The notes under the pieces: generated by a model
Told to the model about the DNA's origin: nothing
Database searches by the model: none
The model's input: only the letters and a program-made list of their open reading frames with translations
Translations under genes and position numbers: made by a program
Assembly: GCF_018861755.1 (NCBI RefSeq)
Contig: NZ_JAHLEF010000008.1
Coordinates: 1-64,000, forward strand
From: Clostridium sp. CF012
Lineage (GTDB): Bacteria; Bacillota; Clostridia; Clostridiales; Clostridiaceae
Direction: 5' to 3'
DNA length: 64,000 nucleotides
Part shown: positions 17,215 through 25,908 of the stretch, in pieces
How the letters are laid out: every line of letters starts with the position of its first letter
Numbering within the stretch: the first letter of the stretch is position 1

Positions 17215-17342
17215 CTATATATAGGTTAGCGTTTAACTACCGCCAAGGCACATTAAGGTGTTTCTGAAATTGAGGATTATAATGTTTAAATCAGCTCCTA
17301 TGAAGGCTATTTATATAATCTATAAGAAGGAAGGTTTTTAGA

Positions 17343-17783
17343 ATGAATAACAAAATGGTATATTTAAAGATAAGCTCAGCTGATTATGAAATACTAACAA
17401 ATATAATGACTTCTGCATTTAACGAAGATACATCTATGCACACTGATTTCGAAGAAGACGGTCCTGGTGGATACAATGACGGTAGTTTACTTAAATTGCT
17501 CAATGAACATGAAGGTTTTCAAAGCTATAAAATAGTTTATCAGAATAATATTATTGGTGCTTATACTGTTGCAATTAAACAGGCTAATGAATACGCTTTA
17601 GAAATGCTATTTATCGATCCACATTACAGAAAAAATCATTTAGGAATTATAGTGTGGAAAGATATAGAAGAAAAATATATAGATGCAAAAAAATGGACTG
17701 TTGAAACCCCAGATTATTCAAAGAGAAACCACCATTTTTACACTAAAAAGTGTGGATTTGTATTTAAAAGAGAAACCATATGA
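17343..17783 (+). CDS. GNAT family N-acetyltransferase
   Basis: 146 residues. EMLFIDPHYRKNHLGIIVWKD holds the acetyl-CoA region, with the Q/RxxGxG/A loop relaxed to RKNHLG. The last motif is HHFYTKKCGF. It also has a relatively long acidic N-terminal loop (FEEDGPGGYNDGSL). This pattern is common in clostridial GNATs of unknown acceptor. AAGGAAGG precedes the ATG. The loosened loop leaves some doubt about activity. Confidence 0.78.
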   Translation: MNNKMVYLKISSADYEILTNIMTSAFNEDTSMHTDFEEDGPGGYNDGSLLKLLNEHEGFQSYKIVYQNNIIGAYTVAIKQANEYALEMLFIDPHYRKNHLGIIVWKDIEEKYIDAKKWTVETPDYSKRNHHFYTKKCGFVFKRETI

Positions 17784-18011
17784 GATAACGGTGCTAAATC
17801 TTTTATTTTTGAGAAACAGAAATGACATTACAAGTATTAGATTTATGGAACATAAATCTGTATTTCAATGATTTATTTATTATTGATACTTTAAAAACAA
17901 TACAATTTTAAAATTGATTATATAGGTTTTCAAAAGTTATTGGACATGCTTTTATTAAGATGTAGTTGTAATTTATCGCAAATTAAATTTCTTCTAAAAG
18001 GTGGAGATAAC

Positions 18012-18800
18012 ATGGTTCATGATACAGAGAAGATCATAGATACATTAATGAATAGTATTTCAACAATGAGGGATGTACAATCAATCGGCATAAGTGGTAG
18101 TAAAACTCCGCTTCCCAAGGCAGGAGAGAGTGATATTGATGTTTTTATATATTGTGATATGATACCTGAATTTGAGAAGAGGCAAGCCATAATAAATCAT
18201 TTAGGTGACCAGATACAGGAAGGTAAAATCAATGTCTTTAAAGAAGGACATTGGGGGATAGGAGATTTTATACTTATAAATGGTATTGAAACTTGGTTAA
18301 TGTATTTTACAGTAAGTGAAACTTTAATTGATGTAGAATCTATACTCAATGGTGAATATCCAGACAAATTGGATAATTATTATTATCCTATAGGTCGATG
18401 TGCCATGTTAAATAATATAAATGTTTTATACGACAAAAATGATTTTTTATATGAATTGAAAAAAAGATTATCCGAGTATCCTGATAAATTGGCAAAATTA
18501 CTTATACAATATCATTTGGATGAACTCGAAGATACAGAAGATTTAGAACGTGCTGTAATCAGAAAGGATGTACTTTTTTATCACTTTGCAATAGATATTG
18601 CAATTGACCATTTCCTTCAAGCACTGTTTGCTATTAATAGAACCTATTTCCCAAGCCGAAAAAGAACACTTGATTTCATTGAAAATTTTAATATTAAACC
18701 CCAAGAATGTAGCGAAAAATTATTAGAAGTTGTTAACTTAGGTAGTTTCTCAGAAGGTATTAACCAATCTTTTATGTTGTGGAATAATATGGTTAATTAA
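18012..18800 (+). CDS. Nucleotidyltransferase (DUF4037-like)
   Basis: 262 residues from ATG 18012, which has AAAGGTGGAG at the right distance; the open frame upstream to 17940 is unlikely to be coding. The nucleotidyltransferase core is GISGSKT (G-S near residues 28-31) then ESDIDVFIYC with the two metal-binding aspartates. A long helical C-terminal part (DFIENFNIKPQECSEKLLEV) matches the DUF4037 type. Relatives include kanamycin/lincosamide-type transferases, but this family's substrate is not settled. The active site looks intact. Confidence 0.82.
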   Translation: MVHDTEKIIDTLMNSISTMRDVQSIGISGSKTPLPKAGESDIDVFIYCDMIPEFEKRQAIINHLGDQIQEGKINVFKEGHWGIGDFILINGIETWLMYFTVSETLIDVESILNGEYPDKLDNYYYPIGRCAMLNNINVLYDKNDFLYELKKRLSEYPDKLAKLLIQYHLDELEDTEDLERAVIRKDVLFYHFAIDIAIDHFLQALFAINRTYFPSRKRTLDFIENFNIKPQECSEKLLEVVNLGSFSEGINQSFMLWNNMVN

Positions 18801-18820
18801 TTGAAAAAAATGGATAATAT

Positions 18821-18925
18821 CTAATATTATTAATTCGCAATTTTCATATACTGCACCACAATAATTATGTAGTATGAAATATATTCAAGTAAGCACGGTC
18901 GCGCTAAGGCTCAAGAATGTAAGGA
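18821..18925 (+). repeat. Repeat B remnant joined to a right half-site
   Basis: CTAATATTATTAATTCGCAA and GCACCACAATAATTATGTAG (repeat B) run directly into AAGCACGGTCGCGCTAAGG. The latter is a variant of the small hairpin found between right arms, and is followed by a degenerate right end (AAGAATGTAAGG). The left arm and promoter block are absent. Confidence 0.5.
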
Positions 18926-19059
18926 AAAGCAAGTATTGGCTTGTTTATTTATTAAAAGATGTGAGATTGAATGATAAAGTTTTTGATAAGTACAAGCAAA
19001 CTTATTGTTACTTATATAATACGAAATATCTAGCATAAAACTCGAGGGAGGTTGCGGTA

Positions 19060-19536
19060 ATGGAAATTGAAAAATATTCACAAGAAAAAATTGATATATT
19101 TTGGAAATCATTTTTGAGAGAAACGAGCAGATATGAAACAACAAAGTATTTAGAGGTATTTCATTTTGAATTAACTGAAAAATGTGCCAATGAATTATTG
19201 CGTTTGGTGTTAATTGGGCAAAAGAAGGCTACGGCAAGTAGTTTATGGGGGTATGAAATTGAAGGTGAGCGTGCACCAGAGGTTGGTGATTTAAGTATTG
19301 TCACTGATTGGGAAGGTGTACCACAATGTATTATTGAAACAATTGCAGTAACAATTATTCCATTTTCAGATATTACTTATGATATTTGTAAGCGTGAGGG
19401 CGAGGATGATACCTTGGAATCTTGGCGTGCGGGACATATTCATTTTTTTAAGGAAGAAGGAAATGAACTTGGGTATGAATTTAGGGATGATATGCCAGTG
19501 ATTTTTGAAGATTTTGAAGTAGTATATCAAGTATAG
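19060..19536 (+). CDS. ASCH domain protein
   Basis: 158 residues. ATASSLWGYE, APEVGDLSIVTDWEGVPQCI and the acidic C-terminus with WRAGHIHFF and VIFEDFEVVY are the order of ASCH-domain (PUA-like, RNA-binding fold) proteins of the YhfF/Cj type. Some ASCH proteins hydrolyse acylcytidines; the rest are unassigned. GAGGGAGG precedes the ATG. Length is normal for the family. Confidence 0.85.
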   Translation: MEIEKYSQEKIDIFWKSFLRETSRYETTKYLEVFHFELTEKCANELLRLVLIGQKKATASSLWGYEIEGERAPEVGDLSIVTDWEGVPQCIIETIAVTIIPFSDITYDICKREGEDDTLESWRAGHIHFFKEEGNELGYEFRDDMPVIFEDFEVVYQV

Positions 19537-19769
19537 ATTTTATAGGTAAAATAAATCTAATCTCTATTGCTATAGTTGAGACATAACATTCTTATAGTAC
19601 GCAATAAATCTAAGGATAACTGGAGTAAGCTTTGACATGCTTGAAAAGTAGTTGTGCTTTTATACGAACCTATAAATTGTTCAGATTTTGCTTGCACCTT
19701 ACGCAGCGTAATCATTTATACTTTCTTTACGATATTAATTGTATATTAATAATTCAAGGAGGAGAAGAA

Positions 19770-20192
19770 ATGAAGCTAAAAATTCAATGTAATTGTTTAA
19801 ATATTGATTGGGATTATGTATCTGAAATATTGAAAAAAGTTGGAATGGCATATTTTGAAGGAGAAATGCATAAGAAAGCCTTCGAAAATAGTCATACGGT
19901 TATATTTGCTTTTGATGATGATAAGCTAATTGGATTTGGTCGTGCAATTTCAGACGGAACCTACCAGGCTGCAATTTATGATGTAGCTGTATTACCTGAA
20001 TATCAAGGTAATAATGTAGGTAGGTCAATTGTTAATGGTATTTTAAAATGTATTCCACAATGTAGTATTATATTATATGCATCACCTGGCAAAGAAATTT
20101 TTTATGAAAAGTTAAATTTTAAAAAAATGAAGACGGGAATGGCACTATTTAGTAATAAAGAAAAAATGCAGGAAAAAGGTTTTACTCAATAA
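19770..20192 (+). CDS. GNAT family N-acetyltransferase
   Basis: 140 residues from ATG 19770, with AAGGAGGAG upstream; the longer frame from 19632 begins inside the intergenic repeat region and is rejected. It contains LIGFGRAISDGTYQAAIYDV, the loop PEYQGNNVGRSIVNGIL (about 74-90) and the terminal GKEIFYEKLNF. This is the small AANAT-like GNAT type. Acceptor unknown. Confidence 0.85.
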   Translation: MKLKIQCNCLNIDWDYVSEILKKVGMAYFEGEMHKKAFENSHTVIFAFDDDKLIGFGRAISDGTYQAAIYDVAVLPEYQGNNVGRSIVNGILKCIPQCSIILYASPGKEIFYEKLNFKKMKTGMALFSNKEKMQEKGFTQ

Positions 20193-20293
20193 TTTAAATA
20201 GTAATGGTATTTATTTTGTGTTACCGTTGGTTTCTTATTTAATTTAGTTCGTATCTTTCTTTATATTGCACAACAGTTATTCATACCTCCGTT

Positions 20294-20782
20294 TTGATCA
20301 AAACTAATGATAATAAATTTGCTATTGGTGAAATGAATGAGGGAACAGCATTTCCTTTTAAGCTTCATTATGTTGGCGGAGGGATAGATAAGAGTGATAT
20401 TAAAGGATCCATTTTAGATTTAAAGCATAATATTAAAAAAGAAATTTTTGAAGAGATAGGTATCGAGGTTGAAAATAAAAGAATTATGAAAAGCTTGAAG
20501 CCTTGCTATTTAAAAAGTGGGGGTCTAAGTAACTTTATATCAGCTATTTACATATTGGAATTATTAATTAATGAAGATGAGCTTAAAATACTACTAAATA
20601 AGCATAATGAAGAGTTAGCATTAAAAATGGAAATGCAAGAAATAAGATCCTTAATTTTTCTTGATGCTTAAAGACAAGCTATAGAGGAATTTGTAAATAA
20701 CGATAAAAGAGAGAATGATGGGAATCTTATAGCAACATTGGAGGCAGTAGTTGGAATAAGACCAGTTTTAAGATTCAAGTAA
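20294..20782 (+). pseudogene. Nudix hydrolase, 5' truncated with an in-frame stop
   Basis: The Nudix core is recognisable: VGGGIDKSDI, then KKEIFEEIGIEV as the REUxEExGU box. The N-terminal strand and a proper start are missing; only a TTG without a ribosome binding site is present. TAA at 20669-20671 interrupts the frame. The next 37 codons (RQAIEEFVNNDKRENDGNL) continue the protein to TAA 20780-20782, so the stop is a point nonsense change, perhaps CAA to TAA. Two lesions suggest a dead gene. Confidence 0.7.
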
Positions 20783-21266
20783 ATAAGGGGGTGATATATG
20801 GGTAATAAAAGTGTTAGGTACATAATTATATAAGTGTAAATAAAAAAACAGTGCAAAAACTATTTTTTAAATATGACAAAGAGGCTCAAGTAGAAAATTT
20901 ACAACTATTGAAAAGATAGCCAAGCTGCACATGCGAAGCAAAGCGAAGTCGCTTCTAAGCTTCTCGGCGTTAGGAATTAGTAACGTTAGCTGAAGAATAC
21001 GCTAACGTTACTATACATCAAACTAATCCTAAGTTATAAATAATGAAATAAAAAAATGTTTCCGTCTTCCTTGGTTGGTGGACTATTTTTTTATAGCAAT
21101 GTGTAAATTTATGACTTATAATCTATATATAGGTTAGTAGTGAATCTACACAAAGGCACATTTACCCGTCTAAGTGTGCGGTCGCACTAAGGCGGTTATT
21201 ATATGCCATTCCAAAGATAGTTACTTAGGATACGTTAATTAATGTTATTAAAGATAAGGTACAAGC
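20783..21266 (+). repeat. Two adjacent decayed attC-like sites
   Basis: This gene-free stretch contains a stub ATG with GGGGGTG (20798-20833). Next is a compact site (about 20899-20991: AACTATTGAAAAG lead, AGCAAAGCGAAGTCGCTTC, TTCTCGGCGTTAGG, AACGTTAGCT). A perfect inverted repeat GTAACGTTAGC (20980-20990) / GCTAACGTTAC (21001-21011) follows. Then comes a long-form site (21054-21201) with weak terminator GTCTTCC/GGTGGAC, TAGCAA - 17 - TATAAT (21117-21122), right arm AAAGGC, hairpin GTGCGGTCGCAC and box GTTATTA. Confidence 0.6.
21094..21122 (+). promoter_or_regulatory. Promoter-like element within the attC-like site
   Basis: TAGCAA - 17 bases - TATAAT (21117-21122). The gene it would serve is the HD pseudogene. 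Confidence 0.45.
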
Positions 21267-21608
21267 ATGAAAAATTAGTTGGAACAAGGTGTGCCAACTA
21301 TGGAGGCTGCAAGATTGCTATTGCTAGAAGGATCAAAGTTAAAACCTGGTCCTTGGATTGAACATTCAATTAATGCCGGAAGAGCGGCAGAGTTGATATC
21401 AAAGATATAAGAACTAGAACTTGTTTTGGAAGATGGGATTACTGTAGTGATGAAGTATGGTTGATGTGGCATTAAGGCATGGGACACATGAGCATATTAT
21501 TACTAAACGGAAAGCAAATTTCAAAATAAACTATATTTTGAAGAGGAAATGAGAAAGTCAATATATAGTGTATTACCAGGTATTATAGAGAATACTTTTG
21601 AATTATAA
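21267..21608 (+). pseudogene. Decayed copy of the HD-domain gene at 7907-8548
   Basis: Begins ATGAAAAAT then a stop, then LEQGVPTMEAARLLLLEGSK and GPWIEHSINAGRAAELIS. Further stops follow, and it ends with EEEMRKSIYSVLPGIIENTF at the same position as the intact gene. The middle, including the HD motif, is deleted or scrambled. Both ends match the intact copy, so this is a second cassette of the same kind that has lost its function. Confidence 0.75.
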
Positions 21609-21623
21609 AGGTTGTTATTTGGT

Positions 21624-21680
21624 TTGACCTGATTGAGACGTAGTTGTAGTATGTGACGAACTGTTTAAAATCGCTAATAG
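21624..21680 (+). repeat. Repeat element C (copy 2)
   Basis: TTGACCTGATTGAGACGTAG, then TTTAAAATCGCTAATAG: same order and spacing as at 14840-14896. It lies between the HD pseudogene and the methyltransferase. Confidence 0.45.
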
Positions 21681-21720
21681 AAGTAAACAACAAATATAAA
21701 TTTATTAAGGGGAAACAAAG

Positions 21721-22404
21721 ATGAGTATTTCGATAAACAAAACTAAAATGGAATTTAATAAAGTAGCAGAAGAATATGATTTTATGGAATCATTATTTGA
21801 TAATAGTGAATTTTTCGTTTTAGAAATGTCAGATAACAAAGGTTCCGCATTGGATATAGGTTGTGGTTCAGGTATTTTGGCATATAAATTGTCAAAATAT
21901 TACGATAAAGTAATAGGTATTGATATATCGGAAGAAATGTTACATATTGCTTCTAGTAAAAGACAATCACCAAATATCAAATATATAAATATGGATGCTA
22001 ATGAGTTGAGGTTATATAAAAAGTTTGATTTGATAACAAGTCGGACAACTTTTCATCATATAAATAATATTCCATTATTACTCACCGAAATTAAGGATAT
22101 GGTTAACCCTGGCGGTAAAATTGTAATTGTAGATGTTATATCTAACTTTGAAAAAGAACCAACGATATTTAGTATTATTGAAGCATTTGCAAGACTTATA
22201 CCTAATTGTAAAATGTTTGGTGCAAAGATTGGATTTAGAATATTTAAATTTAATATTTCAAAGGATTGGCTAAAGCATTTAGCTTCAGATAGGTATTTAT
22301 CAGAACAGAAATTCAAAAATTTATTTACTACTTATTTGCCAGGATGTAGAATTGTCAAAAATGGTTATCAAATGCAGGTTATCTGGGAAAATAAAAATAT
22401 ATAG
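21721..22404 (+). CDS. Class I SAM-dependent methyltransferase
   Basis: 227 residues. Motif I is ALDIGCGSGILA (about 43-54), motif II VIGIDISEEML, post-I acidic NMDANELRL, and a late NPGGKIVIVDVI strand. The C-terminal part (FNISKDWLKHLASDRYLSEQ) is the helical tail of the UbiE/Methyltransf_11 type. The acceptor is unknown; small molecules are usual. AAGGGG precedes the ATG, which sits at 21721. Confidence 0.88.
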   Translation: MSISINKTKMEFNKVAEEYDFMESLFDNSEFFVLEMSDNKGSALDIGCGSGILAYKLSKYYDKVIGIDISEEMLHIASSKRQSPNIKYINMDANELRLYKKFDLITSRTTFHHINNIPLLLTEIKDMVNPGGKIVIVDVISNFEKEPTIFSIIEAFARLIPNCKMFGAKIGFRIFKFNISKDWLKHLASDRYLSEQKFKNLFTTYLPGCRIVKNGYQMQVIWENKNI

Positions 22405-22474
22405 GATAGGATACTGCAGTTAATACACTATGGAAGTTAAAAAAAGCAAAAAAGAATTTGTAAACTGTATTTTA

Positions 22475-22500
22475 GAGTGTGGCAACACGAAACGTTAGGC
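22475..22500 (+). repeat. Right half of an attC-like site with consensus box
   Basis: GTGTGGCAACACGAAACGTTAGGC. The box GTTAGGC (22494-22500) matches the integron core consensus GTTRRRY exactly. The carbamoyltransferase gene starts 34 bases later. No left arm is recognised between it and the methyltransferase stop. Confidence 0.6.
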
Positions 22501-22534
22501 GAAATATTATTTAAAATAGAAATGGAGATGGAAA

Positions 22535-23425
22535 ATGAAAGATTTAATAAGCATAGAAAAACTTACAACAAGAGAAATCGTAAATTTATTGGATTTCGCA
22601 GATGACATTAAGGAATGGCATAAAAAAGGAAAGGAATATAAACCATTAAAAGATAAGACAGTTATAACATCATTTCCGGCAACAAGTCTTAGAACTAGAA
22701 TCTCATTTGAAACGGGAATATTCCAATTAGGTGCAAACTCAATTAATATGGAAATTGAATTTGCAGGAAAAGAACCCTTAGTTGATAAAGTAGGATATTT
22801 AAACTGTTGGATAGATTTTTTAGTTATTAGGTATCCACGTCAAGATATTATAGAGCAAATAGGGAGAAATGCAAATTTTTCAGTTGTGAATGCAATGTCA
22901 GGGCAAAGTCATCCTTGTGAAATTTTGAGTGATCTACAAACAATAAGAGAAAAAAGAGGTAATTTAAAAAGTTTAAAGTTTGTTTTTGTTGGAGAAGGAG
23001 CGAATATATCTAATACATGGTTTGAAATAGCTGCAAAGTTAAACTTGAATTTAACGCAGGTATGTCCAGAAGGATATGAAGTAAATGAAAGACTATATGA
23101 ATATGCAAGAATTAATTCTAAAGGTGAGATAAGTGTAACAAATGACATTAAAAAAGGATTGAAAAATGCAGATATTATATTAACAGATGGTTGGCCAGTG
23201 AAGAGAGAAAATCAAGAACAATTTAAAAAATTTCTACCGTATCAGATTAATATGAATACTATTAAAATTGCAAATACTGATTGTCTTATAAACCCTTGTC
23301 CACCATTTACAAGGGGAAATGAGATTGATGATGAAGTAATAAAATCAACCCATTTTATTGGATATAGTGCAAAAGAAAGATTATTACATATGCAAAAGGC
23401 AATCCTTGCTACACTAAAAAAATAG
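22535..23425 (+). CDS. Aspartate/ornithine carbamoyltransferase family protein
   Basis: 296 residues. The carbamoyl-phosphate motif is SLRTR (51-55, for STRTR) and the second GQSHPCEILSD (His126). The C-terminal motif has NPCPPFTRGNE in place of the HCLP loop of ornithine transcarbamylase, and the ornithine-binding loop is not obvious. It is thus a family member with carbamoyl-phosphate binding but an uncertain second substrate. It stands alone, outside any arginine or pyrimidine operon. GGAGATGG precedes the ATG. Confidence 0.8.
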   Translation: MKDLISIEKLTTREIVNLLDFADDIKEWHKKGKEYKPLKDKTVITSFPATSLRTRISFETGIFQLGANSINMEIEFAGKEPLVDKVGYLNCWIDFLVIRYPRQDIIEQIGRNANFSVVNAMSGQSHPCEILSDLQTIREKRGNLKSLKFVFVGEGANISNTWFEIAAKLNLNLTQVCPEGYEVNERLYEYARINSKGEISVTNDIKKGLKNADIILTDGWPVKRENQEQFKKFLPYQINMNTIKIANTDCLINPCPPFTRGNEIDDEVIKSTHFIGYSAKERLLHMQKAILATLKK

Positions 23426-23480
23426 AAAGTTACTCCGCCTGTTGCATATTCACTCTCTGAATGAAATTAGATATATTTAT

Positions 23481-23880
23481 GAAACACAAAATGTTGCTGT
23501 CCGCCTTGATTGAAGGGTCCTTCGAGTGTGGTCAAGTTACTGGTCGGCTATTACTATAATGTATCAAGGTTATATGGATTAGGCGATGATTTCATTGATA
23601 AGTTTAATCTTTATAAAAATAATATTGAACCTAAAATAGTTATGCCATTTCCATATGCACTAGAAGTATGTAGAAAGTTTATTACATTGGGTGGAAGAAA
23701 CTATATTCTAACTCATGGAGGAAATTCAACACTAAAAATTCTTCAGCATTAGTAATTGGGGATAGAGAATGTGAGATATTAGGAGGAAATGCGGCAGGAA
23801 TTAGGGTATGCCTGTACAATACAAATAATATTGAATTTAATGAAGCACAATCTTTGTTATTTACTACGCCATGTTTTTAA
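23481..23880 (+). pseudogene. HAD-type hydrolase remnant fused to a left half-site
   Basis: The left end of an attC-like site (AACACAAAATGTTGCTGTCC, then GCCTTGAT at 23481-23509) breaks off. It is followed by a gene remnant reading LYGLGDDFIDKFNLY, then VMPFPYALEVCRKF and NYILTHGGNS. A frameshift near 23750 leads to ALVIGDRECEILGGNAAGIR and TAA at 23878. The catalytic N-terminal aspartate motif is missing. This looks like deletion of the right part of the site together with the 5' part of the next gene. Confidence 0.65.
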
Positions 23881-23908
23881 AAATTAAGTAAGGGAGGTAA
23901 GTTATACT

Positions 23909-24301
23909 ATGATTATGTATCATACAGATAAAAAAGTTGATTATGAAAAGTTAAAAATCTTATTTGATGAGGTAGGATGGAATGATAAAACTGAGGATAT
24001 TAATAGATTAAAAACCATGGTAAAAAATTCTCAAATAGTAGTTACTGCATGGGATGAAGAAATAATGGTTGGATTTGCCAGGTGTACAACTGATTATGTA
24101 TTTAATGGACAAATAAATAATGTAGTAGTGGATTCGAAATACAGAAGAAAAGGCATTGGTAAAGTTTTAGTAAATAAGATAGTAGATAGTAGCAAACAAG
24201 TTACCTACATGTTAAGGGGAAGTAGCAGCAATGAGGAGTTCTATAGAATTCTAGGTTTTGAAAATGGTCCAATATCTTTGATTTATAAACGCAAAGATTA
24301 A
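23909..24301 (+). CDS. GNAT family N-acetyltransferase (small)
   Basis: 130 residues. VGFARCTTDYVFNGQINNVV, then the loop YRRKGIGKVLVNKIV (about 74-88), then NEEFYRILGF. AGGGAGGTAAG upstream. ATG 23915 is a second possible start two codons later. Same small type as 19770-20192 but clearly different in sequence. Confidence 0.85.
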   Translation: MIMYHTDKKVDYEKLKILFDEVGWNDKTEDINRLKTMVKNSQIVVTAWDEEIMVGFARCTTDYVFNGQINNVVVDSKYRRKGIGKVLVNKIVDSSKQVTYMLRGSSSNEEFYRILGFENGPISLIYKRKD

Positions 24302-24378
24302 GGAAAATATCTCTTTAAATCTATTATAATAACGAAAAAACGATATTAGTTACTTTAAGGGGCAGGGGGGAATATAAA

Positions 24379-25416
24379 TTGGATATTAGCAATGTTTTTT
24401 TCGAAAAAATGATTGATAAGATAAATAAAGTAAAACCATTTTCGGGAGTAGTATTAGTTCAGCAAAACGATAAGATAATTTTTCAAAAAGCATACGGGTT
24501 TGCAAATATAAGTGAAGAAATTGCAAATACAATGGATACAAGATTTGGTATTGCTTCTGGATGTAAGATATTTACTGCAATAGCAATATGTCAATTAGTT
24601 GAAAAAGGGGTATTATCATTTAATACTTTATTAAGAGATTTTTTAAATACTTCATTTATTGAATTTGATCAAAATATTTCTATTCATCATTTATTGACAC
24701 ACAGTTCAGGTATACCAGATTATTTCGATGAAGATACAATGAATGATTATAGTGCATTATGGAATGATATACCGATGTACCGTATGAAAACCCCTAAGGA
24801 TTTTATTTCAATGTTTGCTAGTCAAAAAATGAAATTTAGTCCTGGAGACAAATTTCAATACAACAATGCAGGATTTATCTTATTGGGATTAATTATTGAA
24901 CAACAAACAGGTATGCATTTTACAGAGTATGTTGAAAAAAATATTTTTCTTCCCTGTGGTATGTATGATTCAGGGTATTTTTCTTTAGATAAGTTACCTA
25001 AGAATGTTGCATATGGATATATTAAAAATGAATTAGATGATTCTTGGAAAACAAATATTTATTCTATTCCTATTATCGGAGGCCCTGATGGAGGCGCATT
25101 TATAACAGCACTTGATATGATTAGATTTTGGAAGGGGCTTTTGGGGTGCAAGTTACTAAGTAAGGACTATGTACAAAAACTTACGACAGATTATATTTCA
25201 GCTGGTAATGATGAGTATTATGGATATGGTCTATGGATAAATAACCGAAGGAATGAAATTTTTAAATATCATGCTATGGGTGGAGATCCTGGTGTATGTT
25301 TTAGATCATCAGTATATCCAAAAAAAGATATTCAAATTGTAGTTATAGGAAATAAAGAGTATGGTGCTTATGCTATCACAAAAGAAATCGAGAATAGTAT
25401 ATTGCTCCAGAATTAA
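24379..25416 (+). CDS. Serine hydrolase of the class C beta-lactamase/DD-peptidase fold
   Basis: 345 residues from TTG (preceded by GGGGCAGGGGGG). The SxxK motif is Ser60-Gly-Cys-Lys63, the YxN motif Tyr161-Asn-Asn163 and the third motif HAMGGDPG in place of KTG. All three catalytic elements of the Beta-lactamase (PF00144) family are present. No signal peptide is seen, so it is likely cytoplasmic and probably an esterase or peptidase rather than a resistance beta-lactamase. The family often carries extra C-terminal domains; this one does not. Confidence 0.87.
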   Translation: MDISNVFFEKMIDKINKVKPFSGVVLVQQNDKIIFQKAYGFANISEEIANTMDTRFGIASGCKIFTAIAICQLVEKGVLSFNTLLRDFLNTSFIEFDQNISIHHLLTHSSGIPDYFDEDTMNDYSALWNDIPMYRMKTPKDFISMFASQKMKFSPGDKFQYNNAGFILLGLIIEQQTGMHFTEYVEKNIFLPCGMYDSGYFSLDKLPKNVAYGYIKNELDDSWKTNIYSIPIIGGPDGGAFITALDMIRFWKGLLGCKLLSKDYVQKLTTDYISAGNDEYYGYGLWINNRRNEIFKYHAMGGDPGVCFRSSVYPKKDIQIVVIGNKEYGAYAITKEIENSILLQN

Positions 25417-25517
25417 AGCACACAGAAGGGTCTCGGCGTCTAAAGTATGTGAAATTATAGCATCTGATAGGATATATTCATGATATTTAAGAGGATTTAA
25501 AATTGAGGGGGAAAAGT

Positions 25518-25694
25518 ATGAATGAAAAAATAAGATTAGAAGCTGCATTAGATACTGATGCAAAGCAAATAAGAAATATGATGATTTATGTTGAAAGTGA
25601 TGAAACTGACAGATGGTATGATAATGGTGAAAGACCTTTTATACCTGGTTATAATTCTATTGATATGCAAAAATATAATTACTTTCAAATTTAG
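25518..25694 (+). pseudogene. N-terminal fragment of a GNAT acetyltransferase
   Basis: 58 residues from ATG 25518 (GGGGGAAAAG upstream). ETDRWYDNGERPFIPGYNSI resembles the substrate-side start of a GNAT, but the acetyl-CoA half is missing. The frame ends 22 bases before an attC-like site. It is 3' truncated, the opposite polarity to the fragments at 4584 and 33090. Confidence 0.55.
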
Positions 25695-25734
25695 AAAGCA
25701 ATTAACATAACTCATCAGATAACAAAATGTTGAC

Positions 25735-25760
25735 GTCCACCTTGGCTGGTGGATTTTTTT
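25735..25760 (+). terminator. Terminator within the attC-like site
   Basis: GTCCACC (25735-25741) pairs with GGTGGAT (25748-25754). Compared with other copies the G-T wobble is replaced by A-T, and a T-run of seven follows. Confidence 0.7.
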
Positions 25761-25763
25761 ATA

Positions 25764-25792
25764 TAGCAACGTGTAAATTTATGGTTTATAAT
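25764..25792 (+). promoter_or_regulatory. Promoter-like element within the attC-like site
   Basis: TAGCAA - 17 bases - TATAAT (25787-25792), about 115 bases before the coiled-coil gene. Confidence 0.5.
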
Positions 25793-25908
25793 CTATATAT
25801 AGGTTGATTGCTTAAGCATTTAGTAAATTTTATTTTTAGTCATATTAATGTGAGTTGGATTTTTAGAATATTAGTACAAAAAAGTCATATGACGAAAGGA
25901 AGCTTAGC

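Larger units (their letters stand above)
17140..17260 (+). repeat. attC-like site, long form
   Basis: TATAATAAAATGTTGCAGTC opens it. The left arm GCCTTG (17161-17166) pairs with CAAGGC (17244-17249). The loop contains the full terminator/promoter block. No convincing GTTRRRY box follows before the GNAT gene, so the right end may have decayed. Confidence 0.65.
25717..25810 (+). repeat. attC-like site, left part with full insulator block
   Basis: AGATAACAAAATGTTGACGT opens the site, then the terminator and promoter-like block. The right inner arm and GTTRRRY box are not recognised; AT-rich unrelated sequence leads to the next gene. The left half is well preserved. Confidence 0.6.

Noticed and set aside
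17683-17871. Frame of 62 codons at the end of the GNAT gene
   Set aside because: It starts inside an intact gene in another frame and has no ribosome binding site.
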